This document shows, in pieces, positions 33,838 through 46,740 of a stretch of 64,000 nucleotides of DNA. Each line of letters opens with the position of its first letter. The first letter of the stretch is position 1. Source of the DNA: Arcuatula senhousia (taxonomy: Eukaryota > Mollusca > Bivalvia > Mytilida > Mytilidae); the NCBI GenBank assembly GCA_963971305.1, contig OZ020304.1:34148502-34212501 (forward strand), read 5' to 3'. The translations under genes were made by a program, and so were the position numbers. A model generated the notes under the pieces. That model saw nothing but the letters and a program-made list of their open reading frames with translations, was not told where the DNA came from and searched no databases.

Positions 33838-36800
33838 AAAAAATCGCCATCAAAATCTAGTTGTAGTTATACATCATCACAAATTTTTAAGGATAATTAA
33901 CATTTGAACATTCATTTAAGGTTTTGTCGGTGTGATGTTCACGTATTTTGATAATAATAGCGATTTAATTTGAAACATAATTTTTTTATAACATGTGAAA
34001 AATTTTCGTATTTTCCGAAGTTAATATGATAAATGCATTATTTACGGTCTGGATATTATTTACTAATATGTCAATTCAAAAAGTTATGAAAATATTATCT
34101 CTAAAATATTTTCCTCTTTAAACCCAATAAAAGGAACCTGGAAGATAAATCTTAACCTGAAGAAATTATCCCTTACACTTGCATGAAATGAATAAAATAA
34201 ACATGAACCTGCAAATGCATTGAATGAACGAGTATGCACAATATTGTCAAGACTTTAACATGTTGATTAAATTGTATACCGAATGCTTGTAAATACCAAG
34301 GCAAAGTTGCAATTTTTTATTCACAATGACGATAGTTTCAATTTCTCGCTCAATTTGAGGATTAAATTTCATTCAGCACCGGTCTGGTTTTAAAAATTTT
34401 CATGGTCACCGGCAAGGGATGCCAAACATAATTTTCACACTTTTTTGTAAATCTAGGTGGTGATTCCCCATGGAGTAAGTTTTTGTCATTTTTGTAATGT
34501 TATTAGTTTTGCTTACTTACCGAATTTGTAAAACAAAGTGTGCACACAGGGTTTTGTTTAAAGATTGAACGTCCTAGATATTAACTTCTAAGACAACTTT
34601 TACAGCTTTGTATAATTTACAATGAGATGTGGATATATCTGATACATGTACATACTAATGTTAATTTTCTGTTTTAAACATTGGCAGTTATGTTGTTATG
34701 CTTAATAAGCCTGTAATTATTTGAGACTGACATTTACTATTTCAAGAAACTTGCATTTTTACACATTAATAATATACATGTACCATGTTATAGCTATGTT
34801 TGCAAGTATATTTATTCACAACTAAGTGACTTTGCAGTTTAATCAGAGAGTACAGTAATTTTCATATGAGTTTTTGCAGGATTTAGTTTTTTATTTTTAC
34901 TTTATACACTAAAGTAAACAACTGTTTTTCATGGTTAAGTTGTATACAAGTACATGCTAGTGCGCATCGTTGGTTTTGATCTGGTTTTTAATATTTTTAT
35001 ATTTATACATGTTACAAGCGGCTCTATTGTGTCTCGTTTTAGATTGCTAATTATATTCACATAGCTTGTATTTTGGTTTGTGCTATTGTTACCTTGGGCA
35101 CTTATGATTGTATTTTGGCTTTGTATTAATGTACCATCTGGGGGTTCGAATAGTAACAAAGATTATAATGGCACAATATTGCAACTTCTAAATACATTTT
35201 GCGTAAGCCTTTAAGATTAGTTGAATAAAACAAAGTCCAGTGAGTCGACCACGGTTTGATACTTTATTAATCGTGTAAAATTGAAATTATTAATTGACAT
35301 GATTGATTTATATAATTATTATTTGTTTAGTTTAACTTGTGACAAGTTTGCAGCTACTGTTTCAGCATTATGGGTTAGATAAGGTATAATATGGGCTATT
35401 GACTGTATATGGTGTAACGTTTCTGCCAGTTTTACATGTGACAGAACCTGTAGTAGCTACAATTGATGAGACAACTCCAGGCATTTGAACACACAAAAAA
35501 TTTCAGATTAATGATAAAGGTAATGTATTGTAAATAATACACAAACTTAAATGAGTTAAGTACATCATGTAGAAATGAAAAATATTTGTATGATTTAATG
35601 TGGCAATATTATGATTATTAAATTTTAATATTAAAATAATATGTTTCAACTGTTTGTGAAGCAAGGCACATTTACATAAAAATAATGAAAAGGAAAAATG
35701 ACATGTTATTATACAATAAAGCAAGCATTTCTAGTTTTTATGTTGAATATTAAAAGCATGCATATGATAGTTAGTGAAGATTGAATTTTGATTGGTTTCT
35801 ATAGTCTAAATTAAACTGTCTTCTACAAAGTTGGATTTCAATATTTGCTTTGTATTTTGAATATAAACTATAAGGAGGTATACATTGATTCAGAGTCTAC
35901 ATTATGTATATTAAGCACATTCATTACATAATGGCTAGTTCCTTTTTAATCTGCTGATATTTTGTATTTAGGTTTATGCAAACTAATATAAGGGGGGGGG
36001 GCTAATATGTTTAGTTCTATTCTTTTAAAGAGGTTTTTCTGACAGTTGGTAAGTTTAATTGATATTAGATCTAACAAGAATTTGTGAGCATGATGACAAG
36101 ATGCATTTCTACATCAATACTCTTCATTGTTGGCGTTCAAATCAAACAAAAAATGAATGTAACTAAAGATATATACAGGAATTACATGTACTCATTATGT
36201 ACATGCCAATTCAATTAAAATGTATAAATATTTGGTGACTTAGACAAAACAATGCATCTCCAATCAACATATTATTGACACACTTAATTGATATACACTC
36301 TTACATCAGGTATTTTTTTTTGAGTACATGTAGTATACATATATCTGTGTCAGGAATTTCAGTATTGTAGCACATGCTGCATTTAAGTAACTCGAAAGAA
36401 ATATTTTCTACAAGTACACATCAAAACAAGAGCCCATGCCTATCATGGCTCAGGTCAAACAAATCAATATAAGGAGGAATCCCCATATATGATTATATAA
36501 AGTGTATGAACATGTACATTAGTTAAATGTACATGTATTTTTGAGCATTATGTAGGTTTTTATTACATATTTTAATCTTTATGGTCATTCATTACATTTT
36601 TGTGTCTTGAATAGGAATAGGTTGTTCACACCAAATTTGCTGCAATAATGATCATTGGGTGCAGTAAATGTATACAGTCACAATAAATGACACAATATAA
36701 AATTGCCAAAGTATATGTCGGTATTTTGTCTAGTCATCAAACTAATTATTAATTAAATTAATTCAATACAAGTTTCAGATAATGCCATTCAGTACTGGGA

Positions 36801-37426
36801 GGCGGAGAACAAACAACAACCAAACAAAATTTTAATAATTTCAATCCAGTAAGAGGAAAAGAATTTGCAACAAGGTGGGGTATGGGTTTCCTTTAAAATT
36901 AAAGGAGGCTGAGCTTAACTGCTAAAGTTTAGCAACATTTTTATTAGTGTGCAGGTATGTATGTGTACATTTATTATTACTATAGGTCACATTTTAATAG
37001 AATTTAACAAGTTAAAGGAAGGGTAAAATTTTGCCCATGAAAGCAAGCTTTGAAATTTTAATTTTCTTTGTCCTGGAAAACAAGAGGAGTACCATTTACA
37101 TTGATATTTGCTTTTAAAGTACAAATTGATAACCATCAATTGTTTTTGACATTAATTTTCTTATTCTGGCGGTTCTTGAAGAATGTGCTGTATCATATGG
37201 GAAATCATGTGATGTCACAACTCAAAGTTGCTTTTTGTTAAGTTGGACCCTTTTTTATTACAGTAGTTAAATTGGTACATGGGCATAAGGAAGGGCTGTT
37301 TTCCATTGCAAATAATTTTAAATTGTTATTGTAATGTAGGTTGTGTTGCATACATTAAATCTATTAGTTCTTGGTTGAGATAATCTTAGATTGTTCATTT
37401 CTTATGAAGCTCAGTTCCAATACATA
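33838..37426. other. Interior of the insertion, unit 1; AT-rich, no gene
   Basis: Rich in ACATGTACATG-type motifs, like the first 2 kb of the window, and in poly-purine and poly-pyrimidine runs. The short frames on either strand are not convincing. A G run (about 35992-36000) is present. No transposase, RT or RNA gene recognised. Confidence 0.4.
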
Positions 37427-37937
37427 TTATACCCCCACTCGTAAGAGAGGGGGCTATATTGCAATCACCTTGTCCGTCTAGATCAATTTCTCTGCTTCTA
37501 CTGGAGGGATTGAATTTAAAATTGGTACACAGCTTCAGCATGATGAGTTATACCATGCCCCCCTTTCCAGATCAGTCCAATATCTACTTCCTGTTTCTGA
37601 GCCGACTTAGACTTTTTAGGGTAAATAATTTAAAATGTGAAATTTTTCGTAACAGTTTTCTCGGCTTCTACTGGATGGATTGGTTTCAAATTTGGTACAC
37701 AGTTTGAGTATGATTAGTTATACCGTTCCTCCCTTCCAGGTCAGTCCATCATCTACTTCCTGTTTTCCGAGCCAACTTACACTTTTTATGGGTAAAAACA
37801 GATTTCTAGGCTTCTACAAAAGAGATCGATTTCCAATTTGGTATATAGCTTAAGCATGATGAGTTGTACTGTCCTCCCCTTTCCAGGTCAGTCGGTCATC
37901 TACTTCCTGTTTTCAAAATGGTTGAGTGGGGGTATGC
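37427..37937. mobile_element. MITE with ACCCCCACTC ends nested in the insertion
   Basis: TTATACCCCCACTC (37427-37440) is mirrored by GAGTGGGGGTATGC (37924-37937). Inside are three diverged units with GGCTTCTACTGGATGGATTG, GGTACACAG and CAGTCCATCATCTACTTCCT. Non-coding. Confidence 0.6.
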
Positions 37938-39077
37938 TTGGCACGACTTCGTGCAACCCCTTGTTGAGTTTCAATTGTACATGTATGCTTACCATTTTAG
38001 TTCTTAGTTTAATATCTTGAATTTTTCATTTTCATTTAATGTTTAAATGGTATGCATCTTTATTTTCATTTTGTATAATGGGTTTAAATCACTATTGCAA
38101 AGTTTAAATAATGAAAGACTGTTCATTTAAATGAAAGTAATTTCAAGTTTTAGAACACATGGTATTGAATTGTATGATATTTGTTAAACAGTATAACCAT
38201 TTAAAATTTGGCGTTTTGACCACGGAACTGCAGCTCCACCCCCAATTTTATTGGCGGTTGACAGGTCCATCATTCATTGCACTCATTTTATTCCCCTGTC
38301 AATCTGGCATTTTTCGCTGCAGGAACATGCTTATTTCATTGTTACATATAACAAAAACACTGGACTGTTGGCATTGGCCTCTGATTTCCAGGGTCATTTG
38401 CTTCCGGGAAGTCTACTCATTTTACATTTGTTGATCTGCCAATTTTACATTTTCGGCGATCAAGATTTATGTACATTTCACATTTACATTTATTTTCAGT
38501 GTGACAATTATGATTTATACATTTAAAGTTTAATTTATTGCACAGTTATTTTCAGTGTGACATTTATGATTTATACATTTAAACACCGTGGTCAATATTC
38601 GCCAAACCTGTAAAAAATTTCCTTAATAGAATTTTAAAACATGATAGTTGTTTTTGTTACTAGAATTCAATAGAGCTGTCTATTTCACTAGCTTCCGTCT
38701 TCACTTGGGTTTCACGTTGGTCTGTCATATGGATATGGTATATGGTAATATTTATGCACGAGACAATAAAAAGCAAATAGTTTAAAAGGCAGTTATGCCT
38801 TTTTCTTATTTTGAAGGAGACATCTTTGATAAGGAGATTTAAATTTTGTTAATTTAAATCATTTATCAAAGGGGGACGCTATCGTATTTTCATTGCGAGT
38901 TTTAGCTTTACCGAAGCTTGGCCTCATACGCATGCGTGGTATTAGCTCCCTTTTTTAAAACATGACTTTGATCAATGGACAGGCAAAAAATTGTGGGTCA
39001 CACAATCACAAAAACCCTCCCACCCTCCTCTTTATATCAGATATTTGCTTTGTTTTTGTTTTCTTGTAATTTTTCAG

Positions 39078-39183
39078 AGTTCCCAGGGTTTACATCTTGT
39101 TCAGAAGGCCAGCCGGATATTAAGTGGAATGCTGTAGACTGGGCCGTGGTACTGTGTTTAGCATGGAGTTTGATTGGAGCATA
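39078..39183 (+). CDS. Possible captured last exon with hydrophobic C-terminus
   Basis: After TTTTTCAG (39070-39077) an open stretch encodes FPGFTSCSEGQPDIKWNAVD then WAVVLCLAWSLIGA and TAG. This DNA exists only in unit 2 of the insertion. The hydrophobic tail resembles a membrane or GPI-type C-terminus. Acceptor strength and sudden high-complexity composition suggest a real or former exon of an unrelated gene, but the family is unknown to me. Confidence 0.3.
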
Positions 39184-40084
39184 GTTAAGACTAATCGGAC
39201 TTATAGCAATTAGCCATTAAAGTTTCCAGGAAGTTTCAAGCTGGGTGTCTGCATTTTTCGCTGCAGGAACATGCTTATTTCATTGTTACATATAACAAAA
39301 ACACTGGACTGTTGGCATTGGCCTCTGATTTCCAGGGTCATTTGCTTCCGGGAAGTCTACTCATTTTACATTTGTTGATCTGCCAATTTTACATTTTCGG
39401 CGATCAAGATTTATGTACATTTCACATTTACATTTATTTTCAGTGTGACAATTATGATTTATACATTTAAAGTTTAATTTATTGCACAGTTATTTTCAGT
39501 GTGACATTTATGATTTATACATTTAAACACCGTGGTCAATATTCGCCAAACCTGTAAAAAATTTCCTTAATAGAATTTTAAAACATGATAGTTGTTTTTG
39601 TTACTAGAATTCAATAGAGCTGTCTATTTCACTAGCTTCCGTCTTCACTTGGGTTTCACGTTGGTCTGTCATATGGATATGGTATATGGTAATATTTATG
39701 CACGAGACAATAAAAAGCAAATAGTTTAAAAGGCAGTTATGCCTTTTTCTTATTTTGAAGGAGACATCTTTGATAATTAAATTTGTATATTGCAGATTTA
39801 CATTTTCCTCAAAGCTCTATCAAATATCAGTAAAGATCACGTAAGCGATTAGGCTCCTTGGAACCTTTAGTTTAGGCATACATATAAATATTCACATCAA
39901 ATCATCATAAAGCATAAATAATACCAGAAAATGATCTTGGTGTTGCAGCAGTCAAATTTAAAATAAGATTGTCATGTGAAACGCAAAAAAATAGTGTTAA
40001 TATTTCATACAAGTTAAAAGGACTATGTAAAAAGATATATTGCGAACATATGTTATAACATACATCTGTTAGACAGTATATAAA

Positions 40085-40218
40085 ACTATAATTATTATAT
40101 TGCATGATAAAAAAAACAAACATACATCATTTATTAATATGAAATATTATACAAATTCAAAAAAGTCACTGGGAAATATTTTCGTTCTGAAAATTTTCAA
40201 ACGCAAAACAAAGCAACA
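40085..40218 (+). promoter_or_regulatory. Conserved core promoter of C4-like gene D
   Basis: Matches the gene A block: CTATAATTATTATATTGCATGA, ATTATACAAATTC (TATA-like, about 40146), AAAAAAGTCACT and TTCGTTCTGA before the ATG. Confidence 0.45.
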
Positions 40219-40390
40219 ATGAGATTTTGGTGTTTTACTATTATTTTGTTACAATGGAATATCGGTGCAACTTGCTGTGAAAAATCAAAGAGGGATCTTG
40301 TTGAGAGTGAGAAGAACCTTTTTGAAGACTTACGACAAAGGCTGACAAACCTTGAAAGTGCCATCGAAAGCAGAAAGTGCAAGAGTGATG
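40219..40390 (+). CDS. Gene D exon 1: signal peptide and coiled coil
   Basis: 57 codons plus one base; donor gtatgt. It starts MRFW without the second residue Q seen in gene A. The tail SRKCKSD keeps the juxta-coiled-coil cysteine. Confidence 0.8.
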
Positions 40391-43300
40391 GTATGTTTAA
40401 TTTCAAATGTGTTCTTAGAATATCTTTCACGTATTTTGTTTCTTTACTCTAGACCTTGCATAGGCTAATCTTTGTTTAAGTTCAAACGCTGGAACATATG
40501 TACTTTTGATCTTTTTACTCTTCCCTCCATTTTCATTGAAATTGAGCGTTATTAAGTTGGGCTAGAGAGTCTCTGATACACTTGCTGAATTTCATTTGTA
40601 CAACTTTGTTCTTTTGCTGCATGGCTTCTCTTGTTAAGTTTGATGATACAATGGCACAAATGGATCATTTATACAATATTATAAGACCAGAAACCATGCA
40701 CCCTTACCACATTCTAAAATATTGCCACGTAGTTATTTCAAATCTAACAAAAGACTTGAAGATTACTAGATTTAATTAATCTGGATATATATAAATACCA
40801 TATTATTTTGTTAGGAACTAACAGTACCCCAAATACGTCTTCCCAAGGAACAACGTACGTACGATGGGGAGTCTCCACGTGTCCATCAAAGTCGTCAACA
40901 AAACTGGTTTATTCTGGTATGTTTATTCTTAGTATTTATAAACTTTCTTTATACTTTATACATACTGAAAAATAATCGTTTTGCTTGTTTTAACTTGGAG
41001 GAACATACGATGTAAAATCTATACACAGTGACTTTTTATAGTCGCGCTTTTCATTTATAGTGATACTATTCAATGAGCTGCTAAACTATTAATCATTTGA
41101 CTAACGGGAGGTCACCAAAATTGAGACGTTAAATTGTCACATATAACGAGATTTAAAAAATATAAACTGTTTTTTTTGTCTTACGTTCAATAAAAACATA
41201 CAAAGCTAGCTTGAAACTTTTACTTAAAGTAAAGCGTACTGTATTTTATGAAACATCAGTAGTTATGTATATTAATGAAAAAAAGAAATTAAAAAAATAA
41301 AGTACATAAAAATCGGTACCAGACGTACCGAAAGACAGATGGACACACGGACGGACAAAAGCCCTTATCAACTCATTCATTTCCTTCTGACAAGCAAATT
41401 GTTAACACATGGGTACGTTGCTCCCAGGTTGTTGGCATCACTTAAGAAATTTTACGAAAAACATCATATGTGCTTGTATACAAATACGGGATTTCTATCT
41501 CTCAGATGAGCATAGATGATGGTTAGACATAGAGTTTGGTAATGTTTTCCTTCCCGGATTTGACCAACACTAAATCGATATTTGGCAACGTGACGGGTGT
41601 GCTATAGCAAGCAGGAACTGCTTACTCTTCCGGAGCACCTGAGTACACTCTCGTTTCGACTTGAATTCACATTGCTGAGTGCGGTTTTATGGTTTGTTTC
41701 GTTATGATGGTTTTTTGTCTACCGATTTTGTCTTTGTCTTTTCGGTTTTATGATGTTGATGACCCCTTTTGTACACCTTTGTTTGTTTTCTGACTTGTCG
41801 TCATGTGTCTCTGTAACCTCATTAAGCAGGAACATTCACAATTTTTTAAATATCATATTCAATATTGGTAGAAAAGATTTTACCCTTGAGTTCAAGAAAG
41901 GCGCGTCAGGCGTAGCAAAATTTATTGTTTGAACTTTGTCGTAATTTTTATTTCTAACACCCGTGAAGGTAAGTGCTATTGGTGTAGTTTTAATTCATTG
42001 AGGTTTGCCCGATCCGGCATCAACACTTTTGTGATGAAGAAAGCATCAAAACTATACATTACCCTTCAAAATTCCAAATTTTTTAAACCCTAAGATTCTG
42101 CCTACTCTTATTAATCATATCGGTTTTAGTTTTCAGTATTTTTGGTATACCGGTAATTGTTCAATGCCCTTTGCATTCTGGGTATTGTGTTTTTTTCTCT
42201 CTCAATATTTTGCGCAGAGTATCCCTGAGGAGTCTTGTATAGACGAAAAGCGCGTCAGGCGTAGCAAAATTTGTTGTCTGGAACTGTGTTATAATCTTTA
42301 TATATTTTTATGTTTTCTGAGTGTGTTGAAAATACAAGTTTTTTTTTGTATTTTGTTGCTGATGTCTTTTAAAGGAATTACATTTATATTTTACAGGTAT
42401 TGTTGGTGGTTCGCACTATACACATTCAGGTGCTGCAGTTAATTACCTTTGTCTTCCAAAGAAACCGGAATGGGGATTATATATTAATGGTCACCAAGGA
42501 GATAATGGATACCTTTACGGAGCTGAATATGAGTTACGTGATAACTCATTCACGCATAGATCTTTCACGGACCACGAAGTTCCTTGTGCAGTTTGTGAAA
42601 CTATTGGTAGAACAAAGCATCTTATGATAGCTGGTAAAATCCATTCATATTTTTGTAAAAACAAACATATAAACAAATAAAAAAATCAAAATCACACACT
42701 TTAATTCTTTTCAGTTTCTAATTTGCATATATGTAAATGTTTTGCTGATCACATGCTTTCACGTAAATTTTTTTTTAAAGGTCAGTTTTTTTCTTTCACA
42801 TCCTGCTTAGAAAAGCAATTTACCGTCTAAGAAATCATTGAACTATTTTGTGAATATAACCAATTGCAACAAATCTGTTTTTAATATTTATTAATTTCTT
42901 GAGGTCAAAATCCTGACTGTAAATTCGCAAGTCATATGACAAAAATTAAACCGAGCTATGTTACGAAAGTAAATCACCCGAATCAACGACAATTTGAAAA
43001 TAGTGGGAGGAAACAAAACATGAAAAGTCTTAAATGCAGGAAAGATATACACGAACATCTAACCTAGAAGTTGCAATTAAAAATCTATGCAAGATTAAAA
43101 TTCAACCTATTACCACTACGATGGAATGTACGAATAGCAATTCTTTTTGTTCTGAGCACTCGTGTATAACAATATTTTAACACACATTTAGCGTTTATAT
43201 GTGTGATTTTGCCGAAGTGAAACAGCCAGAAGTGTGCAGGTCATATTTTAACCATAGATCTTATATCCATATCAAATTAAAGCCCCTCGCGTAATTAAAG

Positions 43301-45078
43301 TGGACAATATGGCATCCATACATATCGATCAGACCTCGCATGCTCACAAGTGGGCAATATGGCATACATTTCAAGGCTTATCGTGCTCGTATTACGTCAT
43401 TTAGTCCGCCCTTTAAAAATAATTCCAATTTTAAATCAAAATTTTGATCTTCCAATGTTTTGATTAAAACGCTACTGATGAGATGTTACTCCTTCAAATA
43501 TCGATAAAATTATATAGCAAATTAAACGTTTATACCCACATTTTGGTATTTGTAATTTTGAAACCACTGGGCGATAAACGCTGCTGATGGACCAGAGGTC
43601 CCCGAGGGTAATCACAAGCCTGGTCGTCAGACTTGTCTGACACGATTTACCATTAAATTTCTAATATTTTTGTCGCTGAAATTTCCGATTTATTTTTAAA
43701 TTCAAAATTGTTTAAAACACCAGGTTTCTTTCCTTGTAACATGTGTAATGCACATGGTCGATATCTTCGGTCCTGGATTTGGATTTGGCTTCCTTGTTCG
43801 AACGTTTTGGTTTTGAGTACTTTTCGTTTTCAACAGTTTTGGAATTTGACCTTCCAATGTTTTGATTTAAATGCTACTGATGAGAGGTTTCTCCTTGAAA
43901 TATCGATATATAGCATATCCAAATTAACCGTTTATACCCGCATTTTGGTATTTGTAATTTTGAATCCACTCGGCGATAACCGCGGCTGGTGGACCAGAGG
44001 TCCCCGAGGGTAATCACAAGCCTGGTCGTCAGACTTGTCTGACACGATTTCCCATAAGATTTCTAATATTTTTGTCGCTGACATGTCCGATTTTTAAATT
44101 CAAAATTGTTTAAAACACCAGGTTTCTTTCCTTGTAATCCACATGGTCGATATCCTCGGTGCTGGATTTGTCTTCTTTGTTCAAACGTTTTGGTTTTGAG
44201 TACTTTTCGTTTTCATCAGTTTTGGAATTTGACCTTCCAATGCTACTGATGAGAGGTTACTCCTGGAAATATCGATCATATATAGCATATCCAAATTAAC
44301 CGTTTATACCCGCATTTTGGTATTTTTAATTTAAGACCAAAAATAATACATTTACTTATTTTGGAATATGTGATAATGTTTACACACATGAATTCATGTT
44401 TTTAAAAAGGTTCAATCAAAATTAAGTAAAATCACCGTGGATATAAAGGGATAACTTATATTATATGGATGTTGATAATGTTGTGCTAAAGAGATTATGA
44501 CACAAGGTTTTCCATATCAGGTCTCATATCATTCCTCGACCCATAAAATTGTCTATGCTTACGCTTCGACCTAACATGGGAGTCTCGGAATGATAGAAGA
44601 AAATTAATCGTCCAATCCTCTCTTTAAATTGCTAGTTTTTGTGGCCAACACATTAGAGCTGCGGGACACATAGCCTTTTCGGTTTATCCATCCGGTGTTC
44701 ATCTGTCAGTCCGTTACACCCCAGGCTTACCATCTTTGCACATGTTGTACTGATTTATTTATTTAAATTATCACTAAATAATACGCATGTACAGCTAGAT
44801 ATATAAATATAAAGTTTGCTCCATGATATTTCATTATAGCAAAGAAAAGCTGTGAAGCCGGATGGACATTGGAATACAGTGGATACCTTATGACAGGGTA
44901 TTATGCACACACAGCAGCAGCAGAGTTTATTTGTGTTGACAAAAAGCCAGAAAAGATCGGTTCTGGGTCAGATGAAAACGGAAAATTACTCTTCATGGTA
45001 GAAGCAGCATGTGGATCTCTGCCATGTCCTCCTTATGTAAAAGGAAGGGAAATTGTTTGTGCAGTATGTACAAAATAA
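40219..45078 (+). CDS. Short-chain collagen C4-like secreted protein, gene D (intact, 4 exons)
   Basis: CDS is join(40219..40390, 40815..40916, 42397..42633, 44840..45078), 750 bp, 249 residues, all introns phase 1 with GT/AG ends. Signal peptide core FWCFTIILLQW, then CCEKSKRDLVESEKNLFEDL (coiled coil). The C4-like domain keeps TTYVRWGVSTCPS, NYLCLPKKPEWGLY, VPCAVC, EYSGYLMTGY, CGSLPCPPY and CAVCTK. It differs from gene A by INGHQGDNGYLYGAEYELR in exon 3 and YAHTAAAEF in exon 4. Function unknown; secretion and oligomerisation through the coiled coil are inferred. AATAAA overlaps the stop codon. Confidence 0.85.
40815..40916 (+). CDS. Gene D exon 2
   Basis: Acceptor TTGTTAG, donor gtatgt; 102 bp encoding TNSTPNTSSQGTTYVRWG then VSTCPSKSSTKLVYS. 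Confidence 0.8.
41475..41860. repeat. Dispersed repeat R2, inverted copy (gene D intron 2)
   Basis: Reverse-complement relative of 26505-26830, seen in ACGGGTGTGCTATAGCA, CTTCCGGAGCACC and TTTGTCTTTGTCTTTTCGG. CTCATTAAGCAGGAA near 41820 is also shared with about 27490. Confidence 0.5.
41885..42290 (-). repeat. Two copies of the GCGCGTCAGGCGTAGCAAAA dispersed motif
   Basis: GGCGCGTCAGGCGTAGCAAA occurs at about 41900 and again near 42250 with surrounding similarity (TTTGTTGTCTGGAACT). Forward versions are at 45883, 46196 and 51289. It is part of a very common bivalve repeat. Confidence 0.5.
42397..42633 (+). CDS. Gene D exon 3: first Cys lobe
   Basis: Acceptor TTTTACAG, donor gtaaaa; 237 bp, fully open, cysteines at YLCL and VPCAVC retained. 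Confidence 0.85.
43436..44335 (+). repeat. Tandem repeat of about 405 bp in gene D intron 3
   Basis: GGACCAGAGGTCCCCGAGGG with CCTGGTCGTCAGACTTGTCT occurs at about 43590 and 43994. The preceding part (CTTCCAATG, CTACTGATGAGA, CCGTTTATACCC) appears three times. So about 2.2 diverged units. No coding meaning. Confidence 0.65.
44840..45078 (+). CDS. Gene D exon 4: second Cys lobe and stop
   Basis: Acceptor TCATTATAG, 239 bp including TAA 45076-45078. Ends VCAVCTK. AATAAA overlaps the stop, as in the other copies. Confidence 0.85.
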
Positions 45079-46088
45079 AATCTGTTCAGGTGAATTAACT
45101 GGTTGTTTATATATAGAGTCCTATTAAGTTCAATACATCTGTTCTAGTTCACTTTGTATGGTTTCACTCTTTATCCAGGACTAGTAAATCAATTATTAAT
45201 AGTATGAAGTGCCAACATGTGTATTAAATGCACTCATCAGTTTGCTAAATGCTTGGTATGTACAATTTGAAGAGCATCCTCCAGTCAGAAGTGTTAGGAA
45301 AAACAATGCTGAGCAAATAAAATTTGGAAAAGAAGTCTTGATCGAAATGAAGTTAGTTCCAACCTAATATTCTACTAGACCACCCTCAAGAGGAAATTTA
45401 TAAAAAAATTAGTACATTTGTGACGTTTTTATATATTCAAAGGTCTTCGTGTGTTAAACATATCATGGATATCAGGAAGCAGCCATTTAATTTTTATTGG
45501 TGTGCTATGTATATTTTTTTGTCTTGCCTTCTTAATTTGGGAAAAATCAAAGCCTTGCGCGCATATCTTTTTTCAAAGCACTGTCCTGCTTTTTATTTCC
45601 TGATCTTTGGCGTTCTACCTTTTTATTTCCAATATCACGATAGCCCCCCATACCCACATAAAAATCAAATTGTTCCTACCTTTAACCGGCAATTTTGTTA
45701 GCACTCCTAAAAAAAAACCGACTTACACCGTTAAAATCATTATCCAAAAAGTACATTTGTACAACGATCAGCAGTTCGTCAGTACTTTTTTAATTGTTTC
45801 AAACATTATAAATTTAAACAATAATGCATTTAGACTGATCCATCTTGTTTTGCGAACGTTTATAATCAAAATTACACAAAGTTTGCTACGCCTGGCGCGT
45901 GTTTCGTCTATTTAAGACTCATCAGAGGCGCTTTATCCAAAATTTTGAAGAAAACAAACCCTTTTTGATTATGAAGAGCATATAACAATGAAAAATGCTG
46001 AACTCGGAACCAATTTAAACTAAGATTTTAAATTAAGATCATCAACCCATGTCTTGGGGTAGGAGGAACCTACAATTTTGAAGTTAAA
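45079..46088. other. Gene D 3' flank
   Basis: The first 250 bp matches the flanks of the other copies. A CTACGCCTGGCGCGTGTTTC repeat copy lies at about 45887. The rest is AT-rich with no gene. Confidence 0.45.
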
Positions 46089-46740
46089 ACGGATAATTTA
46101 TCGCTTTGATGTGATCGGAGAATGAAAACTCCACCAGCAGCGCTAACTTTCACAGGTGTTGGAAATTTATATTACAACAATGTTCCAGCCAGTACATTTT
46201 GCTACTACTGACGCGCGTTTCGTCTATTCAAGACTCATCAGAGACGCTCTGCTCAAAGGTCAAACACTATAATATGATTATGAAGATCATAGAACAATAA
46301 AACCAAAAATGCCGAACTGGCATTAACATTACTCATATATCCAATCAAATCAAAATTTATTCAGTACTATTACGCCCAATTAAGGGCGAAAGGCTACAAA
46401 CAAGACAGTGAAAAAATACAACAAAATGCAATTTTATGTACTAATGAATATTAAAGTGACTCCTGTCCACAATGCCTCTGACTAGTCAGGTTTTATAAAC
46501 GGTCCCAAGAAGTTTAATAGAGCTTGATTAGGTAACATTTGAATAAAAGAACAGAATAGATAAAAATTATGAAAAAATAAAGAAATTGGATGTCCCGGAG
46601 AAAAGACAAAGGAAGGAAGTCATATATAATCTCAATGGTTCTGACTTGGTATTGGCATTTTAAAAGAAATGGCGGGTTAAACCATGTTTTATGGCGCGCC
46701 AAACCTTTCACTTCCATTGTGATATTTTGGTCTAGTAGTT
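46089..46740. repeat. Left copy of a 650-bp direct repeat flanking the tandem array
   Basis: It begins ACGGATAATTTATCGC and ends TTTTGGTCTAGTAGTT. It recurs nearly identically at 51132-51825, where there are about 45 extra bases near the start. It contains the GACGCGCGTTTCGTCTATTC motif and a reversed R1 repeat. No TG...CA ends or primer-binding site were seen, so it is not a clear LTR. Confidence 0.75.

Larger units (their letters stand above)
33604..39773. mobile_element. 6.2-kb TA-flanked insertion: one full unit plus an internally altered second unit, head to tail
   Basis: Compared with the empty site at about 26441, DNA from AGGAGATTTAAATTTTG (33604) to GACATCTTTGA (39773) has been inserted, with TA on both sides. 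The same end-TA-start junction occurs inside at 38830-38831, so a second unit follows head to tail. Both units share start (33604-33830 and 38832-39010) and end (38307-38829 and 39257-39773) blocks that are nearly identical. TATCAAAG near the start and CTTTGATA at the end form a subterminal inverted pair, and a hairpin AAAGGCAGTTATGCCTTT lies about 30 bp before each 3' end. This resembles Helitron-like architecture, but no replicase is visible. Confidence 0.55.
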
